Source of the DNA: a bacterium
GTDB lineage: Bacteria; Desulfobacterota; Binatia; Binatales; Binataceae
Assembly (NCBI GenBank): GCA_014896235.1
Contig: JADBKU010000030.1
Span: forward strand, 1 to 64,000
Reading direction: 5' to 3'
DNA: 64,000 nucleotides
The notes beneath the pieces were generated by a model, which was not told the origin of the DNA, made no database searches, and saw only the letters and a program-made list of their open reading frames with translations. Numbering within the stretch: position 1 is the first letter of the stretch; each line of letters starts with the position of its first letter. Position numbers and translations under genes: made by a program. Positions 44,157 through 54,415 of this stretch are shown here, in pieces.

Positions 44157-44845
44157 ATGCATACAAGTCGCGAAGCGGATCGGCGCGCCCGGCGCAACTC
44201 CGTTCATGCCGGCGCGGAACGTCGCGCGGCGCCGGATCGCGCCGCGGCGCTGGGTCAGTACCGGGCGCGCGCCGCGGTGTACGATTTCGAGATCTCCGCG
44301 GTCGAGCCGATGCGGCGGCGGGCGATCGAGCGGCTCGGCTTGAGCGCGGGCGAGGTCGTGATCGACGCCGGATGCGGCACGGGGCTGAGCCTGATCGCGC
44401 TGGCGCGCGCGGTCGGCGAGAGCGGCGCGGTAATCGGCGTCGAACAATCGCCGGAAATGATCCGGCGCGCGCGCGATCGAATCGCGGCGGCGAGACTGAC
44501 AACGTGACGCTGGTCAACGCGCCCGGAGAAGAGGCCGAAATTCCGCGCACGGCCGACGCCCTGCTGTTCCATTTCACGCACGACTTGATGCAGATCGAGG
44601 CGGCCGTCGCGCGCCTGATGGCGGCGGTCAGGCCGGGCGGCCGGGTGGTCGCGACGGGATTGAAGTGGGCGCCGTGGTGGATGCCGGCGACGAATCTGTT
44701 CGTTCGCGCAGCGGCGCTGCGCTCGGTAACGACGCTGGCTGGACTCGACTATCCGTGGCGCAACCTGACGCCTTATTTGGCCGGCATGGTGGTCGAGGCG
44801 GGCTACGGCGGCGGAACTTACTTAGCCTACGGAACGCGCAAATGA
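44157..44845 (+). pseudogene. SAM-dependent methyltransferase, frameshifted
   Basis: The first part carries methyltransferase motif I, VIDAGCGTGLSLIALARA, and the post-I region GAVIGVEQSPEMIRRARDRI, then stops at 44507. The continuation lies in another frame: DNVTLVNAPGEEAEI, LLFHFTHDLMQIEAAVARLM, RPGGRVVATGLKWAPWW. Loss of one G near 44,495 (CTGAC where CTGGAC would restore LDNVTL) explains the break. If restored the enzyme would be about 229 residues. Its last codon overlaps the next gene (ATGA), showing that the two once formed a coupled pair. A sequencing error is possible. Confidence 0.8.
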
Positions 44846-45546
44846 ACGGCGAAAGTGATGGGCAGGAGGACTCGATCGGCGCTGTGCCGCCGGCCGCAAT
44901 CCTGCGCATGATCCTTGGCGCGCTTGGCGCGACCGTGGTTTTCGGACTTGCGGCCGAAGCCGTTCAGGCGGCGCTCGAGTACGGGCGGCTGGCCGCCGAT
45001 CCGGTCTTCCACGGATGGAACGCGCCGCATGGCGACGGGCGGCCCGTGATCGCGATTCCGGGCTTTCTCGGCAGCGACGGTTATCTGGGAACGCTGCGCG
45101 GCTGGCTCGGGCGAATCGGCTACCGGCCGTTTGAATCGGGATTGCGCCGCAACACCGGATTCAACGCCGCGCTGCTGGCTGAAATCGAGCAACGGACGGC
45201 CGAAGCCGCTCGCGCATCGGGAGGTCCGGTCGCGCTGGTCGGCCACAGCCTGGGCGGCGTTTACGCCCGCGCAATCGCGCGCCGGCGGCCGGAACTGGTG
45301 AGCGACGTGATCACGCTGGGTTCGCCCCTCGGACTTGACGCCGGCCCGATTCCGGCTTCGGTTAGATTCACGGCAATCTATACGCGCGCCGATCGAATCG
45401 TGCGCTATCCGCGCGCGCTGGCGCCGGGACCAGGCGCACGCAACGTCGAGGCCGGCGGATCGCATGTTGGCATGGCCTTCAACGCCGAGGTTTATCGCGC
45501 GATCGCGGCCGCGCTGGCCGGCAGCCGCCACGTCTCGTCCGCATAA
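44842..45546 (+). CDS. alpha/beta hydrolase (lipase/PGAP1-like)
   Basis: 234 residues. A hydrophobic N-terminal stretch ([19 protein letters not shown]) may anchor it in the membrane. The catalytic Ser is in [12 protein letters not shown] and the His in GGSHVGMAF; the oxyanion region is [14 protein letters not shown]. The order of motifs matches triacylglycerol-lipase/PGAP1-like hydrolases. It starts in an ATGA overlap with the upstream methyltransferase, so disruption of that gene might also lower its translation. Confidence 0.82.
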   Translation: MNGESDGQEDSIGAVPPAAILRMILGALGATVVFGLAAEAVQAALEYGRLAADPVFHGWNAPHGDGRPVIAIPGFLGSDGYLGTLRGWLGRIGYRPFESGLRRNTGFNAALLAEIEQRTAEAARASGGPVALVGHSLGGVYARAIARRRPELVSDVITLGSPLGLDAGPIPASVRFTAIYTRADRIVRYPRALAPGPGARNVEAGGSHVGMAFNAEVYRAIAAALAGSRHVSSA

Positions 45547-45653
45547 TTCCAACCGCGCCCGCCCGCCGTCCTTGCGCGTGTGGTTTACAGCGCCGAACAA
45601 ACGGGGCACGATTTTACCGCGGCGCGGGCCGATCGCCCGCGGCGCACGAACCG

Positions 45654-47012
45654 ATGGAACAAACGCCGGTAACGGTGATTGGCGCCGGACTCGCGGGCAG
45701 CGAGGCGGCGTGGCAGCTCGCGCGCCGCGGAATTCGTGTGCGGCTTTACGAGATGCGTCCGGTCGCCGCGACCGAGGCGCATCGGACGCCGTTCTTTGCC
45801 GAGCTGGTCTGCTCGAATTCGCTGCGCAACGCCTCGCTGGAGACGGCGGTCGGCGTGCTGAAAGAGGAGATGCGGCGGCTCGGCTCGCTGATTATCGCGG
45901 CTGCCGATCGCGCGCGCGTTCCGGCCGGAGCGGCGCTCGCGGTGGATCGCGACGCCTTCGCGCGGTCCGTGACCGGCGCCCTAGAATCGCATCCGCTGGT
46001 CGAAGTGATCCGCGAAGAGGCGACCGCGATTCCCGCCGGCCGGGCGATTATCGCCACCGGACCGCTAACCAGTCCGGGGCTGGCGCGGGAATTGAACCGG
46101 ATAATCGGCGAGAACCGGCTTTATTTTTACGACGCGATCGCGCCGATCGTGACCGCCGAATCGATCGATATGGCGGTCGCGTTCAAGGCGTCGCGATGGG
46201 GCGTCGGCGGCGACGACTACATCAATTGTCCGCTCGACGAAGCGCGCTATCACGAATTTATCGCGGCGGTGATGGCGGCGGATAAAGTCGCGGTCCATCC
46301 GTTTGAAAAACCGATCTATTTCGAGGGCTGCATGCCGATCGAGGAGATGGCGCGGCGCGGTCCGATGACGCTCGCGTTTGGCCCGATGAAGCCGGTCGGC
46401 CTGATCGATCCGCGCACGGGACAGCGGCCGTTCGCGGTCGTGCAGCTCCGCCAGGACGACAGCGCGGGGCGGCTTTACAATATCGTAGGTTTTCAAACCA
46501 AGATGACCTATCCGGAGCAGCGGCGGGTGTTGAGGATGATTCCGGGCCTTGAGCGGGCGGAATTCGTGCGGCTCGGCTCGCTCCATCGCAATACCTTTAT
46601 CGATTCGCCGCGCCTGCTGCGGCCGACGCTGCAGTTGCGCGGACGCGACGATCTGATGCTGGCCGGGCAGATGATCGGCGTCGAAGGGTACGTCGAATCG
46701 GCGGCGGCCGGGATGCTTGCGGGAATCAATCTGGCGCGGATCGCGAACGGCGGCGCGCCGTCCGCGCCGCCGCCGGAGAGCGCGCTCGGCTCGCTGATCG
46801 CGTACGTGACCGATCCGGCGCGCCGCGATTTCCAGCCGATGAATGCGAATTTCGGACTGATGCCGCCGATTGCCGGACGCTTGCGCGGACGGGAGAAGAA
46901 AATCGCGATGGGCAGGCGGGCGCTCGCGGCGTTTGAGCAATGGATTGCGCGCGAACGGCTTGAAGACGGATGCGGCGCCGTCGCATATCCGGACGAGGCG
47001 GTAACGGCGTGA
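45654..47012 (+). CDS. trmFO: methylenetetrahydrofolate-tRNA-(uracil-5-)-methyltransferase TrmFO
   Basis: Flavoenzyme that makes m5U54 (ribothymidine) in the tRNA T-loop using methylene-THF. 452 residues: FAD motif [19 protein letters not shown], then [12 protein letters not shown] with the catalytic-region Cys, [20 protein letters not shown] with the second Cys, and [16 protein letters not shown] near the C-terminus. It is the folate-dependent alternative to TrmA and fits with metF in the same genome. Its stop overlaps the start of the phosphatase gene (GTGA). Confidence 0.97.
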   Translation: MEQTPVTVIGAGLAGSEAAWQLARRGIRVRLYEMRPVAATEAHRTPFFAELVCSNSLRNASLETAVGVLKEEMRRLGSLIIAAADRARVPAGAALAVDRDAFARSVTGALESHPLVEVIREEATAIPAGRAIIATGPLTSPGLARELNRIIGENRLYFYDAIAPIVTAESIDMAVAFKASRWGVGGDDYINCPLDEARYHEFIAAVMAADKVAVHPFEKPIYFEGCMPIEEMARRGPMTLAFGPMKPVGLIDPRTGQRPFAVVQLRQDDSAGRLYNIVGFQTKMTYPEQRRVLRMIPGLERAEFVRLGSLHRNTFIDSPRLLRPTLQLRGRDDLMLAGQMIGVEGYVESAAAGMLAGINLARIANGGAPSAPPPESALGSLIAYVTDPARRDFQPMNANFGLMPPIAGRLRGREKKIAMGRRALAAFEQWIARERLEDGCGAVAYPDEAVTA

Positions 47013-47938
47013 AGATTGGCGCGCTCGACGTCGGCAGCAACACAGTGCTGATGCTGGTCGCGGAAGCGACTGCGCCCGCGACGATCGCGAAGATCGCCGA
47101 CATGAGCCGAATCACCCGGCTCGGACGCGGCGTTGACGCCGCTCGGGCGCTCGATCCCGAATCCGCCGCGCGCACCCTCGATACGATCGACGAATTCGCG
47201 TCGCGGGCGCGCGAGCTCGGCGCCGAGCGGATTTTAGCCGTCGCGACCGCCGCCTTGCGCGACGCGCGCGACGGCGCGGAATTTATCGCCCGCGTGAAAC
47301 AACGGACGGGCGTGACCTTGGAAATAATCAGCGGCGAGAGCGAGGCGAGACTCTCGTGGCTGGCGGCGACGCGCGGCTTGAAAATCGATCCCTCGGAGCG
47401 CCTGCTGGTCGTCGATATTGGCGGCGGTTCGACCGAGCTGATTCGCGCCGAACCGGGCGCCACGCCCAATCTGACCAGCCTGCAGCTTGGATCGGTAAGA
47501 TTGACCGAGCGAATCGTGCGCCACGATCCGCCGACCGCGCGCGAGGCCGCCGATCTCAGGCTTGCGTGCGACGAGTTGTTGCAAAAACTTGGATGGGAAT
47601 TCGCGCCGTCGGTGATGGTTGGCATCGCCGGAACCGTGACGACGATCTGCGCCGTGACGCTGGGACTGCATCATTACGACGCATCGCGGGTCCATGGCTA
47701 TCGGCTGGCGCGCGCGCAGGTGCTGGAGGCGATCGCGCGCTTCGGCGCTGTGACGCTGGAAGAGCGGCGCAAGATGCCAGGGCTGGAGCCGGGGCGCGCG
47801 GACGTCATTTTCGCGGGCGCGGCGATCCTGGAACGGGTTATGGAGCATTTCGGGCTGGATGAAGTAATCGTAAGCGACCAGGGGGTGCGCTGGGGCCTCG
47901 TTTGGCAGGCGCTCGATCAGATGGCGGCGGCGCGCTGA
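47009..47938 (+). CDS. Ppx/GppA family phosphatase
   Basis: 309-residue ASKHA-fold phosphatase acting on polyphosphate or pppGpp. Phosphate-1 motif [12 protein letters not shown], phosphate-2 motif [14 protein letters not shown], and [12 protein letters not shown] in the adenosine-like region. It is the short form lacking the C-terminal HD-like domain of E. coli PPX. The start is GTG at 47009, overlapping trmFO. Confidence 0.93.
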   Translation: MKIGALDVGSNTVLMLVAEATAPATIAKIADMSRITRLGRGVDAARALDPESAARTLDTIDEFASRARELGAERILAVATAALRDARDGAEFIARVKQRTGVTLEIISGESEARLSWLAATRGLKIDPSERLLVVDIGGGSTELIRAEPGATPNLTSLQLGSVRLTERIVRHDPPTAREAADLRLACDELLQKLGWEFAPSVMVGIAGTVTTICAVTLGLHHYDASRVHGYRLARAQVLEAIARFGAVTLEERRKMPGLEPGRADVIFAGAAILERVMEHFGLDEVIVSDQGVRWGLVWQALDQMAAAR

Positions 47939-47982
47939 AGCGCGCCGCCGCGCCAAACGAAGCACAGATCGCCTGGATTGCG

Positions 47983-48252
47983 ATGACGAAGGCCGAATTA
48001 ATCGAAGCGGTGGCGAAATCGACGCGCCAGCAAAAAAAGGCGGTCGCGCTCATTATCGAGCTCGCGTTCGATCAGATTGCGCGCGCGATCCGTCGCGACA
48101 AGCGTTTCGTGATGCCCGGCTTCGGAACATTTTCCGTCCGGCGCCATAAAGCGCGTGCGGGATTCAATCCGCGCACCAACGCGCCGATGACGATCCCGGC
48201 GACCCGGACGGTCGGGTTTCGTCCCGCGCCCAAGCTGAAGAAGGGACTTTAG
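47983..48252 (+). CDS. HU-like DNA-binding protein
   Basis: 89-residue HU/IHF family nucleoid protein: N-terminal helices MTKAELIEAVAKS, the core MPGFGTFSVRRHKARAG, and the DNA-binding arm with FNPRTNAPMTIP (the intercalating Pro sits after NPRT). The ATG at 47983 gives the family N-terminus; the frame is open 27 codons upstream inside the phosphatase gene. It may be co-transcribed with trmFO and the phosphatase gene. Confidence 0.93.
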   Translation: MTKAELIEAVAKSTRQQKKAVALIIELAFDQIARAIRRDKRFVMPGFGTFSVRRHKARAGFNPRTNAPMTIPATRTVGFRPAPKLKKGL

Positions 48253-48300
48253 CGCGCGATCGATGGAATCATCCCGCCCTGCGCCGGCCAATCCCGATCG

Positions 48301-49734
48301 ATGAAGCGGGGCCGCTTATATCCCCTTTCCATTCTGGCGTTGGCGCTCGTGGCGGGCGGTTTTCTGCGCTTCTATCGGTTGGACGCTTTCGAGATGTCCG
48401 CGGACGAAGGCGCCTCGTGGGCGGCCGCCGCGGCGCCGTCGCTGTCCGCGGTGCTGCGCGCGCAGGTCGTGCTGAATCCGGGCAAGGCGGGATTGCACGA
48501 CCTGGCGTTGCATCTGTGGATGCGCGCCTTCGGCGACGGGCTGAGCGCGATGAGAGCGCTGTCGGCGGTCGCGGGCACGCTCGCTGTGGCGCTGGTGTTC
48601 CTGCTCACGCGCGAGACGTTCGCGCCGCCGTCCGGCGCCGACGAGTCGGCCGCGCCGCTGCCGGCGGAGGCGCGCGATTTGGCCGCCGCGCTTGCGGCAC
48701 TGCTGTTCGCCGTGAATCTGGTGATGGTCAAATACGCGCGTGAGGCGCGGATGTATCCGCTCGAAATCGACGCTGTAATCGGCGCCGCCTACTGCGTGAT
48801 TTGCGGAATGAACCGCGGCGGCTGGATCTGGCCGGCGTTGGCGGCGATCTGCGCGGCGTTGGCGATCGCCGCGCATCTGACGGCGCTTGCGGCGTTGGGA
48901 GCGATCGGGCTCTGGTTGCTTTATATTTTTCTTCAAGCGCAGGGCGGCGCTAAATCCGCCGCAACCAGCGCGCGGCGCGCGCTGGGAAATCTCGCCGCGC
49001 TGGCGGCGGGAGCGGCCTTGCTGGCGCCGCTCGCGCCGGCTGTGATCGGGTCGGCGGCGCATGCCGCGGCGATCGGCGCGATCGGCTGGATCAAGCGGCC
49101 GGCGTGGTGGGCGCCCTTCGCTCTGTTCAACAAGGCCGCAGGAACGTTCGCATTTCCGGTGTACGCGGCGCTCGCGGGATGGGGCGCGATCCGGTGCTGG
49201 CGGCAGGCCCGTGACCGCGTGCTCTTCGCCCTAATCTGGATGTGGGCGCCGCCGACGGTCGTGCTGGCGGCGTCATACATTCTTGAGCCGCTGTTTATGG
49301 AGCGTTATCTGATCGCGGTTTTCGTGCCATTTTTCATGCTCGCGGCGCTGGGAATCGTGGCGATTGAAAGCCGGCCGTCGCGGGGGCTGGCGTTGGGGCT
49401 GGCGCTGACGCTCGCCCTAGGTCATCTGTGGGCGTGGTCGCGCAAAGCCCATGACGTGCAATGGCGGGAGGCGGCGATGGCGGCGCGGTATCGATGCGCC
49501 GCGGGTGAAGCGATCGTCGTCGCGCCCGGCTATGCCGACAACGTTGTGCGATACTATTTGCGCGGACTTAAGGACGGCCCGCGGGTGATTCCCGTGAACA
49601 AAGCGGCCGGAAGCGACGCGCGGGTCGCGATTCTCGGCGACGCCGGCGTTGCGCCGGAAGTCGCCGCCAGGGTCCGTGCCGAATATCCGCGAGTTGTGGC
49701 GCGTGATCGCGGGGTCGTGGTACGAGAACGATAA
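48301..49734 (+). CDS. GT39-family membrane glycosyltransferase
   Basis: 477-residue polytopic protein with about 10 hydrophobic segments. The first periplasmic loop has FRFYRL...MSADEGASW with the Asp-Glu pair used for polyprenyl-phosphate-sugar donors in the PMT/ArnT (GT-C) fold. The C-terminal soluble part (GEAIVVAPGYADNVVRYYLR) resembles the domain of related bacterial proteins. The acceptor is not predictable. First of a run with 49768-53870. Confidence 0.82.
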   Translation: MKRGRLYPLSILALALVAGGFLRFYRLDAFEMSADEGASWAAAAAPSLSAVLRAQVVLNPGKAGLHDLALHLWMRAFGDGLSAMRALSAVAGTLAVALVFLLTRETFAPPSGADESAAPLPAEARDLAAALAALLFAVNLVMVKYAREARMYPLEIDAVIGAAYCVICGMNRGGWIWPALAAICAALAIAAHLTALAALGAIGLWLLYIFLQAQGGAKSAATSARRALGNLAALAAGAALLAPLAPAVIGSAAHAAAIGAIGWIKRPAWWAPFALFNKAAGTFAFPVYAALAGWGAIRCWRQARDRVLFALIWMWAPPTVVLAASYILEPLFMERYLIAVFVPFFMLAALGIVAIESRPSRGLALGLALTLALGHLWAWSRKAHDVQWREAAMAARYRCAAGEAIVVAPGYADNVVRYYLRGLKDGPRVIPVNKAAGSDARVAILGDAGVAPEVAARVRAEYPRVVARDRGVVVRER

Positions 49735-49767
49735 TTTCGGCGGCGACCGATCAGGGAGACGAATCAG

Positions 49768-50628
49768 ATGGCGGAAAGTGCGGTTAGTCCGGAACGTTTG
49801 AAGGAAGAACAGCGGCGCGACTGGGACATTGCCGCGGCGGGTTGGAAGAAGTGGTGGCCGTTGTTTGAACAGTGTGCCAGCCATGTGAGCGAACGGTTGG
49901 TCGAACTGGCGGGAGTACGGCCGGGCGCGCGCGTGCTGGATATCGCGACCGGCAACGGCGAACCGGCTCTGACCGCGGCGCGGCGGGCCGCTCCCGCCGG
50001 TTTCGTGATCGCCACCGATCAATCGCCCGGGATGATCGCGATCGCGCGCGAGCGTGCGGCGGCCGCGGGCGTCGCCAACGTCGAGTTCCGCCAGATTGAC
50101 GGAGAGAGTCTCGATATACCGGAGCGCGATTTTGACGCGGTGGTTTGCCGCTGGGGCCTGATGTTTATGCCGGACTATGCCGGCGCGGTGCGCGCGATCC
50201 ATGCGCGCCTGAAACCCGGCGGCCGGTTCGCCACGGCCGTGTGGGCGGGCGCCGACCGCGTGCCGATGATCGCGATCGGCGCGGAAGCGGTGAGGCGGAT
50301 TGCGGCGTTGCCGCCGCCGCCGCCCGACGCGCTCGGACCGCTCAGGCTCGCCGACGAGTCGCGCCTGCGCGCCGCGTTGAGCGCGGCCGGGTTCCGCGAT
50401 ATCGCCGTCGAGCGGATGATCGTCGAGTTCGTTTTCGATTCGCCCGAGGACTTTACGCAGATGCGCGTCGATGTCTCGGCGCAGTTCCACGCGCTGCTGG
50501 ATCGGGTCAGCGCCGCCGAACGCGGCCGGATAATCGCGGCGGTCACCGATGGCGCGCGCGCGTTTGTCGCGGCCGACGGTAAAGAACGCACACGCAACGA
50601 GACAATCTGCTTTTCGGCCGCTCGTTGA
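49768..50628 (+). CDS. UbiE/class I SAM-dependent methyltransferase
   Basis: 286 residues. Motif I VLDIATGNGEPALTAARRA, post-I FVIATDQSPGMIAIARERA, motif II DFDAVVCRWGLMFMPD and motif III LKPGGRFATAVWA are all intact, as in UbiE-like methyltransferases. GGGAG precedes the ATG. Cytosolic. Substrate unknown; its position between membrane glycosyltransferase genes may be chance. Confidence 0.9.
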   Translation: MAESAVSPERLKEEQRRDWDIAAAGWKKWWPLFEQCASHVSERLVELAGVRPGARVLDIATGNGEPALTAARRAAPAGFVIATDQSPGMIAIARERAAAAGVANVEFRQIDGESLDIPERDFDAVVCRWGLMFMPDYAGAVRAIHARLKPGGRFATAVWAGADRVPMIAIGAEAVRRIAALPPPPPDALGPLRLADESRLRAALSAAGFRDIAVERMIVEFVFDSPEDFTQMRVDVSAQFHALLDRVSAAERGRIIAAVTDGARAFVAADGKERTRNETICFSAAR

Positions 50629-50643
50629 GGCGATCGGGCGGCG

Positions 50644-52257
50644 ATGGGTGACGCGACGGTATCCGCGGCGGCGCCTGCGAACCGTGCGGCTCCGGCGGAC
50701 GGCGAGCTTGCGCTTTCCGCCGGAGCCGCGCGCGCAAGCGCACGCTACAGTCTGTTCCGGTATTCGCCGCTGCTGTTCTTTCTCATAATTATTGTCGCAG
50801 ACGCCAGCCAGTGGGCCGACCCCGATCTGTGGATTCACTTGCGGGCGGGTCAATCCATTCTAGCCAACTGGCGCGTGCCGGCTATCGACGCCTATTCATA
50901 CTCCGTGCCGGGCGCAATATGGACCGATCATGAGTGGTTATGCCAGGCGCTGATGGCGCTCGCATACGATCGTCTTGGCGTTTTCGGGCTCCAGTTATGG
51001 AAGCTGCTTTTGGTGGCCGCGACGCTCGGCTTCACGTCGATGAGTATCGCGGAGACCGGAGCGGCGCCTGCTTTGCAATTCAAAATCATGACGGTCGTCG
51101 CGATCGCCTTGATGGAGCAGTTGCAGTACCGGCCGCAGCTTTTTTCATACGCGATCTTCGCTGGACTTCTGGTCCTCCTGGCGCGCGACTGGCACGGCCG
51201 GCGAGCGCCTTTATTACTAGTGGTTCCGCTTATGGCGATTTGGGCGAATCTTCATGGCGGATTCGTCATGGGAATTGCCGCGCTGGGAATCTACGCCGGA
51301 TGCGTGATGAGTTGCGCGTTATTCGGCCACGTGGCAAGCATGCGCCGCGCAGTCGGACTGGGCGCTCTGACGCTTGCGGCCGCGGCCGCCACGCTTTTGA
51401 ATCCCTACGGAATCGGTCTGTGGCGTTTGATTTGGCGCGCCGCGACCGACCCCGTAAGCCGCCTCGCGAATGACGATTGGCTGCCGCTTTCCCGTGCTGT
51501 CGAGGCGCAATGGATCAATTCTCACAGCGGCGCAATCTTTGTGTTGTGCGGCATAGGCGTGATGGCGGCGACCGCGCTTGCCGTCGTCCTCGCGCCGCGG
51601 GCGGGCGACTTCCCGTTCGTCGCGATCGCCGCGATCATGTGCGCCGCCGCCATATCGTCATCGCGCAATCTGCCCTTTGCGATTATCGCGTGCGTATCCC
51701 CGCTGACTCTGCGCCTGGCAAAAAAGAGCCGCCAACGCGAATCGGAGGTTCGGACGCGATCCGCGGTAAATCCGTGGATTGCCGGCTTGATCGCGATCGT
51801 GGCCGTATGGCGGCTTGGACTCGTGTCCGGTCGGTTTAAGGCAGCGATCACGAATCCTGCCGGCGCGGTCCGGTTCATGCGGCAAAATTCGCTGCGTGGA
51901 AATATATTGAATGATTTTAATTGGGGCGATTATCTGATTTGGCGCCTGGAGCCGCAGTCGAAGGTTTTTATCGATGGCCGGTATGACACCCTATATCCGT
52001 ATTCACTGATTCGCCAGTATATCGATTTTCGATTCGATTTGCCCGGCGCCCAAAAGACGCTGGACGGCTGGCCCCATGATTTCGTTCTGGTCGCTCCCGG
52101 CACGCCAGCATACAAGATGATGGTTAAACAGTCGGTATGGAAGCTTGTCTATCTCGATAGCGTGTCGGCTCTCTTTGCCCGCGATGGGACCGCGGGCGCG
52201 CTCGTCACGCCGCATCTGAGGCCTGCGGAAAAGCCGGCCGACGAGTATTTTCCATGA
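50644..52257 (+). CDS. GT-C-like polytopic membrane protein (tandem copy 1)
   Basis: 537 residues with about 10 membrane segments. The N-terminal loop DPDLWIHLRAGQSILANWRV and IWTDHEWLCQALM carries acidic and His residues in the place where GT-C enzymes bind the lipid-linked sugar. The conserved strand-loop NLHGGFVMG follows. A C-terminal soluble domain (NILNDFNWGDYLIWRL, KVFIDGRYDTLYP) is shared with the next gene. Close homologue of the protein at 52254-53870, with ATGA overlap, so a tandem duplication. Its reaction is not known. Confidence 0.75.
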   Translation: MGDATVSAAAPANRAAPADGELALSAGAARASARYSLFRYSPLLFFLIIIVADASQWADPDLWIHLRAGQSILANWRVPAIDAYSYSVPGAIWTDHEWLCQALMALAYDRLGVFGLQLWKLLLVAATLGFTSMSIAETGAAPALQFKIMTVVAIALMEQLQYRPQLFSYAIFAGLLVLLARDWHGRRAPLLLVVPLMAIWANLHGGFVMGIAALGIYAGCVMSCALFGHVASMRRAVGLGALTLAAAAATLLNPYGIGLWRLIWRAATDPVSRLANDDWLPLSRAVEAQWINSHSGAIFVLCGIGVMAATALAVVLAPRAGDFPFVAIAAIMCAAAISSSRNLPFAIIACVSPLTLRLAKKSRQRESEVRTRSAVNPWIAGLIAIVAVWRLGLVSGRFKAAITNPAGAVRFMRQNSLRGNILNDFNWGDYLIWRLEPQSKVFIDGRYDTLYPYSLIRQYIDFRFDLPGAQKTLDGWPHDFVLVAPGTPAYKMMVKQSVWKLVYLDSVSALFARDGTAGALVTPHLRPAEKPADEYFP

Positions 52258-53870
52258 TCTCGGATCGCGCGGTCGAAAAGTCGCAGGATGAACTGGCCTG
52301 CAATGCGGCCCGGCCGCAACCCGTCTCATTGTGGCGTTACTCGGCCGCGCTCGTTTTCGTTGCGGCGGTGATCGCCAACGCGTGCTCTTACGCCGACATA
52401 GATTTGTGGGGACATGTCTATTTTGGCGAGGCGATGATACGGGCTGGACGGATTATCGCACACGATCCCTACAATTATTCAGTTCCAGGCCATCTCTGGC
52501 TCCATCATGAGTGGCTAACTGAAGTCATGATGGCGGCGATCTATCAGCATTGCGGAATTGTCGGTCTCAAACTCTGGCATTTCAGCGTAACGGCGTTTGC
52601 GATTGTGATGTTGTCGATGGCGGAAGGCGAGACGGGCGCGCCGCCGCCGATCCAATTCGGCGTGCTTGCGGCCGCGGCCGTCACGTTGTCCGCCGTGATG
52701 CAGTTCAGGCCGCAGATTTTCACATACGCGCTGTTTGCGATGTTGATTTTTCTGCTTACGCGGGAGCTTTACGGCCGTCGCTCGCATCTTTGGCTCGTTA
52801 TCCCGATGCTCGCGTTGTGGTCAAACCTGCACGGCGGCTTCTTCATCGGTTTGGTGACGCTCGGAATTTACACGGCCGTGATCGGCGTTGACGATTTGCT
52901 CTCAGGGCGCGGCCTGGAGCGGGCGTGGCGGCTGGCTGCATTGACGCTCGCGGCGGCGGCCGCGACCTTCGTCAATCCAATTGGAATCGAATGCTGGCGC
53001 ACGGTGTTTGTGTCGCTAACCGATCCGCTGGCGCACAAGGTGATGGCGGACTGGCGGCCGATCGTTACGGTTGTGCGCGAGTCCGGCGCCCATGGTTCCG
53101 ATAATCTACTACTCGAGCTGTGGGCCGCTTATATAGTAACCCTCGCGATCTCTGTCGCTGTTACTCCGCGGCGCGACGATTGGCCATTAATCGCGATTGC
53201 CGCGGTGATGACGGCGGCGGCCTTCAGCGCGATCCGCAATATTCCGCTGCCGGTGATCGCGGGTGCGCCGCTGCTTGCTCGTCATCTCGATTTGACTTTT
53301 CAGAAGCTTCTGGCCAAGAAAGGCGAGTTGGCCAACCCGGAGGCGCAAGACACGAGCAGCGTTCAGCGGATGTCGATTGCCGGTCAGAGCCTGATATTCA
53401 TCGCGTCATTTGCAGTGCTATTTGGAAGACAGGGTCTGTTATCGGCGAAATTGGCGACGGTCGGAGAATATCCGTCGGGCGCGGTTGCATTCATGAAGGA
53501 TCGCAACTTGCATGGCAATATCCTGAATCCGTCGCAATGGGGGCAATATTTGATATGGCACCTTGCTCCTGAATCCAAAATTTTTTACGACAGCCGGTTT
53601 GACACGGTATATCCTCAAAAAGTTTTGATCCAATATCTGGATTTTTTCTTCGGACCGCCCTCAGGCGCCAAGCTTTTGACTGAATATCCAAACGATTTCG
53701 TACTTGTGATCACGAACTCGACCGCTTACAGAACGATGCTCGAGCAGCGGTCATGGAGACTGCTTTACCGGGATTCTGTTTGCGCCTTGTTCGCTCCCGC
53801 CGGTTCGCGGGCGGCCGAGATGCCGGGTCTGCCCGTAATTGGCAAAGCAAAGAAGGTTTTTTTCCCCTGA
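52254..53870 (+). CDS. GT-C-like polytopic membrane protein (tandem copy 2)
   Basis: 538 residues, paralog of the preceding gene along the full length: DIDLWGHVYFGEAMIRAGRI, LWLHHEWLTEVMM, NLHGGFFIG, and the C-terminal NILNPSQWGQYLIWHL and KIFYDSRFDTVYP. The acidic and histidine positions of the first loop are conserved, but the loop residues between membrane segments 6 and 8 differ, which suggests a different acceptor. No terminator is evident before the tRNA gene 139 nt downstream. Confidence 0.75.
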   Translation: MISDRAVEKSQDELACNAARPQPVSLWRYSAALVFVAAVIANACSYADIDLWGHVYFGEAMIRAGRIIAHDPYNYSVPGHLWLHHEWLTEVMMAAIYQHCGIVGLKLWHFSVTAFAIVMLSMAEGETGAPPPIQFGVLAAAAVTLSAVMQFRPQIFTYALFAMLIFLLTRELYGRRSHLWLVIPMLALWSNLHGGFFIGLVTLGIYTAVIGVDDLLSGRGLERAWRLAALTLAAAAATFVNPIGIECWRTVFVSLTDPLAHKVMADWRPIVTVVRESGAHGSDNLLLELWAAYIVTLAISVAVTPRRDDWPLIAIAAVMTAAAFSAIRNIPLPVIAGAPLLARHLDLTFQKLLAKKGELANPEAQDTSSVQRMSIAGQSLIFIASFAVLFGRQGLLSAKLATVGEYPSGAVAFMKDRNLHGNILNPSQWGQYLIWHLAPESKIFYDSRFDTVYPQKVLIQYLDFFFGPPSGAKLLTEYPNDFVLVITNSTAYRTMLEQRSWRLLYRDSVCALFAPAGSRAAEMPGLPVIGKAKKVFFP

Positions 53871-54008
53871 TTCCATCTTGATTTGTACTTTTCGGCAGAT
53901 TTTGCACGACCGCCGCATAAGCTTGCAGATCGGCGAGAGTTCGCCAATCTTGCGCGGTTCGGTTCCACTGGCGCGAGGCGCAATTCGGATGGCATACTTC
54001 CTTTCCTC

Positions 54009-54101
54009 GGAGAGGTGGCTGAGCCTGGTTTATGGCGCACGCCTGGAGAGCGTGTAGACCCCGAAAGGGTCTCTGGGGTTCAAATCCCCCCCTCTCCGCC
54101 A
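54009..54101 (+). tRNA. tRNA-Ser (GGA anticodon)
   Basis: 93-nt class II tRNA. Acceptor GGAGAGG pairs with CCTCTCC, discriminator G, and CCA is encoded. Anticodon stem CACGC/GCGTG holds the loop CTGGAGA, giving anticodon GGA (reads UCC and UCU). A long variable arm (AGACCCCGAAAGGGTCT) and T-loop TTCAAAT are present. No integrated element is visible at its 3' end. Confidence 0.97.
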
Positions 54102-54415
54102 GACAGTCCGCGCGATTCCGCTGCAATCCAGAGAAAACGCGCAAAGCCGCCCCGAGCCTGGCATTTTCGCCATGTGCAGCGCACCGGAGAAGGCTCGCCA
54201 GCGCCGAAATACCCCGCATCGGGCCGATTTCTTTCCGCGCGAAATAAATTCGGTTCGCTTTGGGCGAGCGCGCATTAACCGTCGGCGAACGATTATTCGC
54301 GACTCCGCGCCGAAACGGAGCCCGAGTGCGAATCTGCGCTTGATCCTTATGGAGGCCGGTCGGCTCAAGTCAGCGGCTTGACGTAAAATAGAACCGGCCC
54401 TAGGCTGACGATATC
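54102..54415. other. intergenic region after tRNA-Ser
   Basis: About 310 nt with no gene I can support. Open frames here lack ribosome binding sites. The segment just before 54416 should carry the promoter of the Lon-N-domain gene. Confidence 0.5.

Noticed and set aside
54009..54101. tRNA-Ser as an integration site
   Set aside because: No integrase or repeated tRNA 3' end was seen downstream; neighbouring genes look chromosomal.
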